Part shown: piece after piece, positions 1 to 7,944 of the stretch
Position numbering within the stretch: position 1 is the first letter of the stretch
How the letters are laid out: each line of letters starts with the position of its first letter
Source of the DNA: Bacteroidota bacterium
GTDB taxonomy: Bacteria > Bacteroidota > Bacteroidia > Bacteroidales > Cfx3-03
Assembly: GCA_013390605.1 (NCBI GenBank)
Contig: JACAUB010000001.1
Span: 1,000,344-1,064,343 of the forward strand
Length of the DNA stretch: 64,000 bases
Direction of reading: 5' to 3'
Notes under the pieces: generated by a model
What the model was told of the DNA's origin: nothing
Seen by the model: the letters and a program-made list of their open reading frames with translations, nothing else
The model's database searches: none
Made by a program: the position numbers and the translations under genes

Positions 1-318
1 TATGTAGCTAAAGAAGTACGGGCAATGGCATTTATCACCTTAATCGTTTCAAACATTGTGGTCATATTAACAAACCGGTCGTGGACTGACAACATATTTA
101 AGATTATAGGTGCCCCAAATAAAGCAGTATTATGGGTTGTAGGAGGAGCAGTTTTCTTTCTGATACTGATTTTAAATATTCCATTTTTTCTGGAATTATT
201 TCAATTTCAGAAACTTAAATTTATCAATATCATTATCTGTAGCCTGGCAGGATTAACATCTATAATTTGGTTTGAAATATATAAAATGTTTAAACTAAGG
301 AAGCATGAATTGCTTTAA
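1..318 (+). CDS. Cation-transporting P-type ATPase, C-terminal fragment (cut by window edge)
   Basis: The frame is open from the first base, so this is the end of a larger gene and not a small protein starting at the ATG at base 25. The visible 105 residues begin YVAKEVRAMAFITLIVSN, which resembles the C-terminal membrane domain (Cation_ATPase_C) of Ca2+-type P-type ATPases, where a V-R-T/A-M-A-F motif opens one of the last helices. Three hydrophobic helices follow and a short basic tail ends the protein. The catalytic domains lie outside the window, so the transported ion (Ca2+ is usual for this family) is inferred. The next gene begins about 120 bases downstream. Confidence 0.7.
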   Translation, partial: YVAKEVRAMAFITLIVSNIVVILTNRSWTDNIFKIIGAPNKAVLWVVGGAVFFLILILNIPFFLELFQFQKLKFINIIICSLAGLTSIIWFEIYKMFKLRKHELL

Positions 319-437
319 AGATTAAAAAATGAAATGAAAATTTCATTCTGTTGTTGATGTAGAATCACTAGGGTGAATTGCCTAAACAAAGAAATAATCT
401 GTGAAATAATAATTTACGATAATTAAAAAATATAACG

Positions 438-1295
438 ATGCAAAAATTACTGGATAAAACGACTTGTACAATGGCTAGAGCAGAATACATCGAAGTAGAA
501 CCCAATGTTCGCTTACATGTTACTGATGCTGGTGAAGGAAGACCAATTATATTAATACCTGGATGGCCGCTAAGTGATGAAATGTATGAATACCAATATA
601 ATGATTTGATAAATAAAAATTTTCGTGTTATTGGTATTACATTAAGAGGGTTTGGAAAATCGGATAAACCTTATGGTGCGTATAATTATGATGTACATGC
701 ACTTGATATAAAAAAGGTTTTAGCTAAACTGGAAATCAAAGATGCAGTTTTAGGTGGCTTTTCGATGGGAGGCTCTATTGCCATTCGTTATTTGTCAACG
801 TATGATTGTGCACATGTTTCTAAACTCGCTCTTTTTGGAGCAGCAGCCCCGATATGGACACAACGTAATGATTTTCAATACAATCTTCCCATAAGTACAG
901 TTGATGATTTAATAGAGCTAAACTATCAGGATCGGCCAAAACTTTTATCTGACTTTGCTAAGATATTTTCTGCCAATGAAAAATCTTTAAATGAAGGAAT
1001 CAGTGGTTGGCTAAACGGAATTTGCTTAAGTGCTTCTTCTCATGCAACGGCTCAATGTTTAATTGCATTACGTGATACAGATCTTAGAAATGATTTGGCT
1101 AAAATTAAAATTCCTACTGTGATTATGCATGGCAAAAAAGATAAAATATGTTCTTTTGATCTGGCTGAACAAATGAAAGCGGGAATCTCAAATTCAAATA
1201 TCATTGCTTTTGAGAACAGCGGTCATAGTTTGTTTCTGGAGGAAACTCAAAAATTTAATACTGAGTTGATCAAATTTGCAAAAAAAAAGAGTTAG
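438..1295 (+). CDS. Alpha/beta hydrolase (non-haem haloperoxidase/esterase-like)
   Basis: A 285-residue single-domain alpha/beta-hydrolase fold enzyme. The oxyanion strand-loop is seen as LIPGWPLSDEMYEYQ, the nucleophile elbow as GFSMGG with Ser109, a candidate acid in HGKKDKICSFDLA, and the catalytic histidine in NSGHSLFLEE near the C terminus. The closest recognisable group is the cofactor-free chloroperoxidase/arylesterase-like hydrolases; the substrate cannot be told. No signal peptide, so cytoplasmic. An alternative start is the ATG at base 471, which removes 11 residues (MQKLLDKTTCT) that are not part of the fold. It stands alone between two non-coding gaps. Confidence 0.85.
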   Translation: MQKLLDKTTCTMARAEYIEVEPNVRLHVTDAGEGRPIILIPGWPLSDEMYEYQYNDLINKNFRVIGITLRGFGKSDKPYGAYNYDVHALDIKKVLAKLEIKDAVLGGFSMGGSIAIRYLSTYDCAHVSKLALFGAAAPIWTQRNDFQYNLPISTVDDLIELNYQDRPKLLSDFAKIFSANEKSLNEGISGWLNGICLSASSHATAQCLIALRDTDLRNDLAKIKIPTVIMHGKKDKICSFDLAEQMKAGISNSNIIAFENSGHSLFLEETQKFNTELIKFAKKKS

Positions 1296-1529
1296 GTGGG
1301 TGTTGAGAATTTGAGATATCAATCCCTATTAGCATCTCTTTATTTTATAGAATTGGCAATGACACATTGTGAACTATTATTTATTTGTAGTCAGCCAAGC
1401 AAAATGATTTATACGTGAAAACATGTGAAAGATGTAACACTTCTCTTTAATTGTGTAACACATTTCGGATTTAAAGTTCGCACCTTTGATCTTACATTAT
1501 AGTTCATTCACAATCTAAAATTAAATAAC

Positions 1530-1940
1530 ATGAATAAGAATACGGACTTACAAAACGATTTTCTCGAAACGATCGTATGTAAACTATTAATACATTCAAC
1601 TAAAGTGGGTAGTATTACAATAGTTGGTAAACAGCTGAAAAAGTTTATTTATATAATCAGTTTAGCAGGGATCGGATTATTTGTCAATGCCTGTACTGCT
1701 ACTGGTTATGTTGCATCAGAACCTACGTATGTTGAAAATGAAAGGCCAGCACGCCCAAGCGATCTTCATGTTTGGATAGATGGTGACTGGATTTGGAGCA
1801 ATCAAACCCATGTATATGTTCAGCGTGCAGGTTTTTGGGATCGCCCAAGACCGGGTCGTATATACGTTACCGGTCATTGGCAGGCAACCTCACGCGGTAA
1901 TCGCTGGATAAAGGGGTATTGGCAACATCAAAATAGGTAG
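1530..1940 (+). CDS. YXWGXW-repeat lipoprotein
   Basis: A 136-residue protein with a hydrophobic stretch followed by a lipobox-like VNAC, so probably an envelope lipoprotein. The mature part holds repeated aromatic units (HVWIDGDWIW, AGFWDRPRPG, YVTGHWQATSRG, KGYWQHQN) typical of the WXXGXW/YXWGXW repeat family, which has no known biochemical activity. The n-region before the hydrophobic core is about 38 residues, unusually long for a lipoprotein signal; a GTG at base 1605 would shorten it to about 14. The ATG at 1530 follows an A-rich leader usual for this genome. It heads a run of small envelope and chaperone genes, which suggests a stress role by context only. Confidence 0.65.
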   Translation: MNKNTDLQNDFLETIVCKLLIHSTKVGSITIVGKQLKKFIYIISLAGIGLFVNACTATGYVASEPTYVENERPARPSDLHVWIDGDWIWSNQTHVYVQRAGFWDRPRPGRIYVTGHWQATSRGNRWIKGYWQHQNR

Positions 1941-2105
1941 GTTGATTAGCCTGCGAAATAATTGTATTGAAAATCATTTAATTCAGGTATCTCAAAGTTA
2001 AATGCTAAAGCGTTTTGTCAATTAGATTGATCTGAAAGAAATGGTGTCATCTCTGGAAATTAATTATATAAAATTCAATAACAACTTATCATAAATTTTA
2101 AAATC

Positions 2106-2327
2106 ATGTATAATAGTACTTATTATTGGGGAATGGATCTTATTTGGTGGTGTGTTTGGTTGGTGCTGCTTTTCTGGATATTTGCAGTGCCTTATAATAT
2201 TCCCGGACAGCGAAATAAAAAGGATTCACCTCTTGATATTTTGCAAAAACGATTTGCAACAGGTCAAATCACAGCAGATGAATATCAAGAAATAAAAAAG
2301 ATCCTTGAGAATGATTTAGCGAAGTAA
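2106..2327 (+). CDS. Small membrane protein with SHOCT domain
   Basis: 73 residues. Residues 8-28 form one transmembrane helix rich in tryptophan, followed by a short linker and a C-terminal SHOCT motif (LDILQKRFATGQITADEYQ, then EIKKILE). SHOCT is a short two-helix module found at protein ends and thought to mediate oligomerisation. The arrangement (membrane helix plus cytoplasmic SHOCT) is a common small-protein type. It lies between the YXWGXW lipoprotein and another small membrane protein, on the same strand but with gaps of 165 and 235 bases, so co-transcription is uncertain. Confidence 0.75.
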   Translation: MYNSTYYWGMDLIWWCVWLVLLFWIFAVPYNIPGQRNKKDSPLDILQKRFATGQITADEYQEIKKILENDLAK

Positions 2328-2562
2328 GATAAAAAACTTCTAATTGTGTCTTTTTCGTAGTCTGTTTTTTTCGAACCCTGGCTTAGATCTATCTAAATAT
2401 TTGACTTTGTATGGTAAAAGAATTTTTGAAACATATTAAAAATATTCAAGTGCTTTTTTAAGTGACAAAAAAATGAATGATTTCATTTTAGACAGCTTCA
2501 TTAAGATTTAAATCTTGTTGAAAAATTGATTTAATATCAACAAATCTTTAAAAATAAATATT

Positions 2563-2757
2563 ATGAATATCAAAAGATTTTTTGGCGCATTACTTACAGC
2601 ATTTGGAATAGGCGGTCTTATTTATGCTGGAGTATTATTTGTACAGGTAACAAGTCGTTCTACTGATATTAAAACAGTTATCATTTTTACCATACTGGGT
2701 CTTCTGTTTTTTATTTCAGGGATTGGTTTAATCCGTACGACAAAAGACGAATCTTGA
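2563..2757 (+). CDS. Small two-helix membrane protein
   Basis: 64 residues with two clear hydrophobic helices, about residues 8-28 and 38-58, separated by a short polar loop (TSRSTDIK) and ending in a charged tail. I do not recognise a named family. The start ATG follows an A/T-rich leader without a Shine-Dalgarno site. Its place before the CbpA/CbpM genes, in a set of small envelope proteins, hints at a membrane-stress function, but that is context only. It is short, but the hydrophobic periodicity and clean start and stop make a real gene likely. Confidence 0.6.
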   Translation: MNIKRFFGALLTAFGIGGLIYAGVLFVQVTSRSTDIKTVIIFTILGLLFFISGIGLIRTTKDES

Positions 2758-2949
2758 TTCTGAGTGACATATGTTCAAAAATTAAATCACGAATATACAT
2801 TTATTATAATCAGTTAAGTGTTTTTTGAAATCGTTGATGAAAGTGGATGAATAAATCGATGCTGTAACCTTTCTTAGTCGGTAGATAAGCAAGGTCAATA
2901 ATGGGGAATTTGATTGTTCATTCTTTAAAGCCTAATTAATACAAATCAC

Positions 2950-3837
2950 ATGGATTTCGTAAACTATTACACAATATTAGGGATCGATAAGATGGCAACG
3001 CCGAAGGACATAAAAAATGCCTATCGTAAATTAGCCAGAAAACATCACCCTGATTTAAATCCGAATGATAAAGATGCCAATAAGAATTTTCAGCAGATCA
3101 ATGAGGCTAATGAAGTATTAAGTGATCCTGAAAAACGGAAGAAATATGATCAATACGGTCAGGATTGGAAACATGCTGATGAATTTGAAAAGGCAAAACA
3201 ATATCAGGGTCAATCTTCTAACGCTCAAGGGACAAGATATGCAGGATCTCAATCTGAAGGAGATTTTTCTGATTTTTTTGAATCTATGTTCGGTGGCGCA
3301 ACTGGTGCTGGTCGAGGTAGACAGGTGAGATATAGAGGAGAAGATTTTAATGCAGAACTACACCTAAATCTTATTGATGCATTCAAAACCAACAAACAAA
3401 CACTGACTGTTAATGGAAAGAATATAAGAATCACAATTCCAGCTGGAATTGAAAATGGACAAACAATTAAAATAGCCGGACATGGTGGGTCGGGGATGAA
3501 TGGTGGTCCTAATGGTGATTTATATATTACTTTTTCTATAGCCAATCACATAAATTTTAAACGATTGGATAGTAATTTATACACTACAATCGATTTGAAC
3601 TTATACACAGCTGTGTTAGGAGGTGAAATTACTATTGAAACATTAAATGGAAAAGTAAAGCTAAAAGTTAAGCCTGAAACACAAAATGGAAGTAAAGTAA
3701 AGCTTCAAGGTAAAGGTTTCCCTGTTTATAAAAATGAAGGACAGTTTGGCGATTTATATATAACCTACTCTATTAAAGTTCCAACAAATTTAACGGACAA
3801 GCAAAAAGAATTATTTACTGAATTATCTAAATCATAA
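2950..3837 (+). CDS. cbpA: DnaJ-type co-chaperone, CbpA-like
   Basis: 295 residues. An N-terminal J domain (about 4-68) carries the HPD tripeptide at residues 33-35 that stimulates the DnaK ATPase. A short Gly/Phe-rich linker follows (FSDFFESMFGGATGAGRG), then two C-terminal substrate-binding beta domains (from about residue 130) with no cysteine zinc finger. This is the CbpA rather than the DnaJ layout. Such proteins act with DnaK in protein folding in stationary phase or stress. The next gene, 18 bases downstream, encodes the matching CbpM-like modulator, which supports the assignment. Confidence 0.9.
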   Translation: MDFVNYYTILGIDKMATPKDIKNAYRKLARKHHPDLNPNDKDANKNFQQINEANEVLSDPEKRKKYDQYGQDWKHADEFEKAKQYQGQSSNAQGTRYAGSQSEGDFSDFFESMFGGATGAGRGRQVRYRGEDFNAELHLNLIDAFKTNKQTLTVNGKNIRITIPAGIENGQTIKIAGHGGSGMNGGPNGDLYITFSIANHINFKRLDSNLYTTIDLNLYTAVLGGEITIETLNGKVKLKVKPETQNGSKVKLQGKGFPVYKNEGQFGDLYITYSIKVPTNLTDKQKELFTELSKS

Positions 3838-3855
3838 TTTCTTAAAGTGTAAACA

Positions 3856-4194
3856 ATGAAAACAGATTATTTAATAGCCGTTGAAGAATTCTGTGTCATT
3901 CACAACATAGAGATTTCGTTTATTGGTTCATTACAACAAAATGGACTGATAGAAATTACTACTATTAAAGAAACGGAGTTTATTAACGTAAGCCAACTCA
4001 AACAATTAGAGAAATTTGTTCGCTTATATTATGATTTGGATATCAATATAGAAGGAATAGAGACTATCTCTCATCTATTACAACGAATAAATACTATGCA
4101 GGACGAAATTATTACTCTCAGAAATAGACTTCGTCTTTATGATTCTGAGCTGTCAATATATACGACTTGTATTGCTAATCATTTTAATCAATAA
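3856..4194 (+). CDS. cbpM: Chaperone modulator CbpM-like protein
   Basis: 112 residues resembling CbpM, the MerR-like small protein that binds the J domain of CbpA and blocks its work with DnaK. Seen in the sequence: an N-terminal winged-helix-like part (about 1-65) with the family pattern of an FC-x-x-H segment, then NVSQLKQLEKFVRLYYDLDIN, and a C-terminal helix (about 75-102) able to form a coiled coil. The gene starts 18 bases after cbpA and its stop is 15 bases before the next gene, so the three probably form one operon. CbpM-CbpA pairing is well established in other bacteria; function here is inferred from that. Confidence 0.8.
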   Translation: MKTDYLIAVEEFCVIHNIEISFIGSLQQNGLIEITTIKETEFINVSQLKQLEKFVRLYYDLDINIEGIETISHLLQRINTMQDEIITLRNRLRLYDSELSIYTTCIANHFNQ

Positions 4195-4209
4195 TTAAAT
4201 ATAAACGAA

Positions 4210-4602
4210 ATGAAAGAGATAAAAAAAATAGGAATCTGGATGGATCATTCGAATGCTTTTTTAATGGATTTATCAAATGATACGATTATTGAAAATATTA
4301 TAGTGTCAGGATTTACCCCCAAAGAAAAAGAACTTAGTTTGGAAAAGAATGAAAAATTTATGCATAACAAAGAGCAACAGTTACAATCAAGTTATTACAA
4401 AAAGCTAAGCGATGTTATAAAAAAATATCAGGAGGTAGTTCTATTTGGTCCGACAGATGCAAAGAATGAGCTATTAAACTTGTTAAAATCTGATCATCTG
4501 TTTGCAAATATAAAAATTGAGATAAAAAATACTGATAAAATGCCTGCAATCAAAATGCATGATTTTGTGAAGGCATATTTTAAAAATTTACTTGTTCAGT
4601 AA
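4210..4602 (+). CDS. Small protein resembling the eRF1 domain-3 / host-attachment-like fold
   Basis: 130 residues, no signal peptide. The opening KKIGIWMDHSNAFLMDL and the later EVVLFGPTDAKNELLNLL resemble the bacterial eRF1-domain-3-like (baeRF/host attachment protein) group, where a nucleotide-like or ribosome-related function has been proposed but not shown in general. It is the last gene of the cbpA-cbpM cluster (15-base gap), so a stress-related role is plausible by context. The assignment to this fold rests on short motif resemblance only; it may instead be a Bacteroidota-specific protein of unknown function. Confidence 0.5.
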   Translation: MKEIKKIGIWMDHSNAFLMDLSNDTIIENIIVSGFTPKEKELSLEKNEKFMHNKEQQLQSSYYKKLSDVIKKYQEVVLFGPTDAKNELLNLLKSDHLFANIKIEIKNTDKMPAIKMHDFVKAYFKNLLVQ

Positions 4603-4763
4603 AATGGTAATATATAATCTTGATAATGAGTAAATTGATTATTCTTGTTGTAAAAAAAATGTTTTTGGGAATAAAATTTTAATAAATAATAAAATCGCAT
4701 ATAATAATCCTCTAAATATAAATTTATAAATTTTGATTAGTAAACAGCTTAAAACCTACAATT

Positions 4764-7214
4764 ATGAAAAAAATGTTTCTTCTATTCGTTTTTGTTTTAC
4801 TGACAGGGCTAATGTCATTTGCTCAGGATATAGACCATAACAGTAATCAAAATAAAGGATTTGATCCTTATTTGTACCTTAACCTAAATGCCGGACGAAA
4901 TCTTATTTATGGAGATTTTAGATCAACACCAGTAGATCTTGGCAAAATAGGTAAACAAACTGGTTTTACTAGCGGATTCCTTGCTGGTTTCCAGTTTACT
5001 CCTGTATTCGGACTTAGAGGTTCTGTTAATGGTGGAACCTTTAAAAGTCGTGTCGATGAAAATCCCTTTTATCATTTCAAAGCTCAGACCCATTATTTGG
5101 GATATTATTTAGAACCAACTATAGATTTTACTAACTTATTCAATTATAATCCGGACAGAAGATTCTTCTTCTATGGATTTACCGGTCTTGGCGTAGTAAA
5201 TATGTATACTGTATTATTTAATTATACAATTGCAACAGAAACCACTGTATTTAAAACTGGTAAAGGTCCATCAAACTGGGCTCCTGTAACTGCTTTACCA
5301 TATGGTGTTGGTACTAAGTTTAAATTTGATGACAACTGGGGTGCTACATTTGAAGCTTCAAGCATTTACGGTCTTAACAAGAACAATGGAGACAAATTAG
5401 ACGGGAAAGTTCAGGGAGAACATAGGGACTGGCTGGCAAACTTCACTATTGGTATCAATTATGATTTTAAGAATGGCACCAACCTAAAGAGAATGGCTGT
5501 AGATTACTGCGATAAGATAAAATATGTAGTTTCACCAAATCCACTTGAAATGCATGGCGATTCAATAGTAATTACCATCAATGGGATTGTACCTGAAAGA
5601 TATATGTTGAAAAAAGCTGCTATTCTAATCACTCCTGAATTAAAATATAATGGTGGAACTTACTTACTGAATTCTTTCACTCTTAAGGGCGAAGAGGTAA
5701 CTGGTGATGGTATTGCTATCCCTTTTAAAACAGGAGGCACCTTTACCCTTAAACAAACAATTCCTTATATGCAGGGAATGAATGTATCTGAGCTTATGAC
5801 GAATTCAATTCTCTACAAACCTTCAACAGGTGCTGTAGATGCAAGTGCAACTGCGCAATTGATTAGGTCGAAAGATAAGTATGTAGATGTTGATCCATGC
5901 AAAATAGCTGATGGTGTTATTATTACTCCTTTATGGATTAAGCATGATGAGAATTTACTATTTGCATCTGATAAAAGGGTAGTTGAGCAGATTGAATCAA
6001 AAGAAGCTACAATCTATTTTATCTTTAAGGTAAATACATTCAAAATTAATTGGGATCTTGCTCTAAATTCGAAATCGAAAGTTGAGCTAGATGCTTTTTA
6101 TAGCTTTATTAATAAAGGATGGAGAATTAAGAGTATTGAAGTTGAAGGTTATTCATCTCCTGAAGGTCGTGCTATTGATAATCAAAAATTATCAGAGTTA
6201 CGTGCCGCTTCCGGTAAAGATTATGTAATAAATGAGTTCACTAAAATGGGTGCTAACAAAAATGCTACTGATTTCCAAAAGGATCTTCGGGGTGTAACAA
6301 TCAATACGATGGGACACGGTGGAGATTGGAATGGTTTTATGAAAGCAGTTCAAGCCTCTAATTTGAAAGAAAAAGACTCTCTCTTGAATATTCTTAATAA
6401 CGAGCCTGATGCTGACAAACGTGATCAAGCTATCAAGAAAATGAAAAAAACATACAGAGTATTAGTTGTTGATATTCTGCCTCCTCTACGTCGGACAAAC
6501 ATCAGGGTTAATAGTTTGATACCTGATAAGTCAAATGATCAGATACTTAGTGATGCAACCAGTAACCCTGAATCGCTTAATAATGAGGAATTGCTTTATG
6601 CAACTACTTTAACGAAAGACTCAAAAATACAACTTACGATCTATCAAACTACATTGAGATTACATAATGGTGATTGGAGAGCATATAATAATGCAGGAGC
6701 TATTGAACTTGAAAATGGCAATCTTGCTGAGGCTTCTGGTTATCTGAATAAAGCGAATAGTTTATCGCCTCAGAATGTTATTGTTATCAATAATCTTGGT
6801 GCACTGGAAGCTAGTAAAGGAAATATAAAAGCTGCTGCAGCTTTATTTCAACAAGCTCAAAACCTTGGGGCTAATGAAAACTACAACAGAGGTATTCCTT
6901 TGATTGGTAAAGCCAGATATAATGATGCTATTAGTGCATTTAACGGCAATAACTGTCGTCATAACCTAGGTTTGGCACAATTACTTGCTGGTAATCCTAC
7001 CGCTGCTATTGCAACTTTAAAATGTGCTCCTGCTGCTGCTGATACGTATTATCTACTTGCTATCGCCGGTGCGCGTACTAACGATACCGGATTATTGTAT
7101 GAAAGCTTGATGAAGTCGATAAAAATGGAAAGTAGTTTCAAAGTAAAAGCTGCTAATGACCGTGAATTTATTCGATTCTTCAATACATCTGAATTCCAGG
7201 CAATCGTTAAGTAA
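4764..7214 (+). CDS. Large OmpA-family outer-membrane protein with TPR repeats
   Basis: 816 residues with a cleavable signal peptide (about 1-20, ending SFAQ). Residues of about 30-235 look like an outer-membrane beta-barrel with many alternating aromatic strands and a final NFTIGINYDF. A middle part of unknown fold follows. At about 430-500 there is an OmpA-like peptidoglycan-binding segment (SKVELDAFYSFI, VEGYSSPEGRAIDNQKLSELR). The C-terminal third (about 620-790) contains helical TPR-like repeats (WRAYNNAGAIELENGNLAEA, VIVINNLGALEASKGNIKAA). It probably links outer membrane to peptidoglycan and offers a protein-protein surface. A strong terminator follows. Confidence 0.8.
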   Translation: MKKMFLLFVFVLLTGLMSFAQDIDHNSNQNKGFDPYLYLNLNAGRNLIYGDFRSTPVDLGKIGKQTGFTSGFLAGFQFTPVFGLRGSVNGGTFKSRVDENPFYHFKAQTHYLGYYLEPTIDFTNLFNYNPDRRFFFYGFTGLGVVNMYTVLFNYTIATETTVFKTGKGPSNWAPVTALPYGVGTKFKFDDNWGATFEASSIYGLNKNNGDKLDGKVQGEHRDWLANFTIGINYDFKNGTNLKRMAVDYCDKIKYVVSPNPLEMHGDSIVITINGIVPERYMLKKAAILITPELKYNGGTYLLNSFTLKGEEVTGDGIAIPFKTGGTFTLKQTIPYMQGMNVSELMTNSILYKPSTGAVDASATAQLIRSKDKYVDVDPCKIADGVIITPLWIKHDENLLFASDKRVVEQIESKEATIYFIFKVNTFKINWDLALNSKSKVELDAFYSFINKGWRIKSIEVEGYSSPEGRAIDNQKLSELRAASGKDYVINEFTKMGANKNATDFQKDLRGVTINTMGHGGDWNGFMKAVQASNLKEKDSLLNILNNEPDADKRDQAIKKMKKTYRVLVVDILPPLRRTNIRVNSLIPDKSNDQILSDATSNPESLNNEELLYATTLTKDSKIQLTIYQTTLRLHNGDWRAYNNAGAIELENGNLAEASGYLNKANSLSPQNVIVINNLGALEASKGNIKAAAALFQQAQNLGANENYNRGIPLIGKARYNDAISAFNGNNCRHNLGLAQLLAGNPTAAIATLKCAPAAADTYYLLAIAGARTNDTGLLYESLMKSIKMESSFKVKAANDREFIRFFNTSEFQAIVK

Positions 7215-7230
7215 TCTAAAATAGATCTTT

Positions 7231-7264
7231 AATAGAGGCTGTTCTTCATTGAACAGCCTCTATT
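7231..7264 (+). terminator. Rho-independent terminator after the OmpA/TPR gene
   Basis: A perfect 14-base-pair stem (AATAGAGGCTGTTC with its complement) around a six-base loop, followed by a T-run, 17 bases after the stop codon. Confidence 0.9.
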
Positions 7265-7318
7265 TTTTAATAAATAATATCAAAGCTGGTTTAATTGTAT
7301 TTATTTCAATACTGTTTA

Positions 7319-7933
7319 ATGGAAAATATCTGGCGCTATTCGCTAACAGTTTTTATGGCTTTTTTTGCCATTATGAATCCATTTGTTAATATTCCAATTT
7401 TTATCCAGTTAACAGAAGGGCTCGAAGAAAAAGAAAAAAAGGCAATTTCTAAAACAGCTAATATTGTAGCATTTATCATCGTATTAGCGTTTATCGTAGT
7501 TGGTAAATATATTTTCCAAATATTCGGATTGACTATTCCTGCTTTCAAAATTTTTGGAGGTATTCTGATTTTTTATATTGGGTTTGAAATGCTTCAATCA
7601 AAAAAATCCAGCATACATCTTCAAAATAATGAAACTTTCGATGATAGTATAGCCATATCACCATTAGCTATTCCTATTATGGCTGGTCCAGGAACAATTG
7701 TAACAGCAATGAACTTTGTTGTAAATGCAAATTTGTTTCATGTACTAATAACCATATTAATCTTTGCCTTTATAATATTCATAACATATGTTGCGTATAA
7801 TTACAGTAGCTATATTGTTAAAATTATTGGAAACAAAAACTTTGTAATTATAGGTAAGATTATGGGATTGATTTTAGGCGTATTGGGAGCAAATATGCTG
7901 ATAGAAGGAATCAAATTAGCATTTAATGTTTAA
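7319..7933 (+). CDS. marC: MarC-family integral membrane protein
   Basis: 204 residues from the ATG at 7319; the longer frame begins at a TTG (7295) and adds eight residues with no support. Six hydrophobic helices are visible. Family features are the N-terminal FAIMNPFVNIPIF segment and the mid-protein AIPIMAGPGTIVTAM, both typical of MarC/UPF0056 proteins. Transport substrate is unknown in the family; the old link to multiple antibiotic resistance was not upheld. The stop is 11 bases before the next gene, so it is probably co-transcribed with the Mg2+ P-type ATPase. Confidence 0.88.
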   Translation: MENIWRYSLTVFMAFFAIMNPFVNIPIFIQLTEGLEEKEKKAISKTANIVAFIIVLAFIVVGKYIFQIFGLTIPAFKIFGGILIFYIGFEMLQSKKSSIHLQNNETFDDSIAISPLAIPIMAGPGTIVTAMNFVVNANLFHVLITILIFAFIIFITYVAYNYSSYIVKIIGNKNFVIIGKIMGLILGVLGANMLIEGIKLAFNV

Positions 7934-7944
7934 AACATTATCAT

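Noticed and set aside
7268..7318. Mg2+ riboswitch in front of marC-mgtA
   Set aside because: Only about 50 A/T-rich bases lie between the terminator and the marC start, too few for a known Mg2+ riboswitch.
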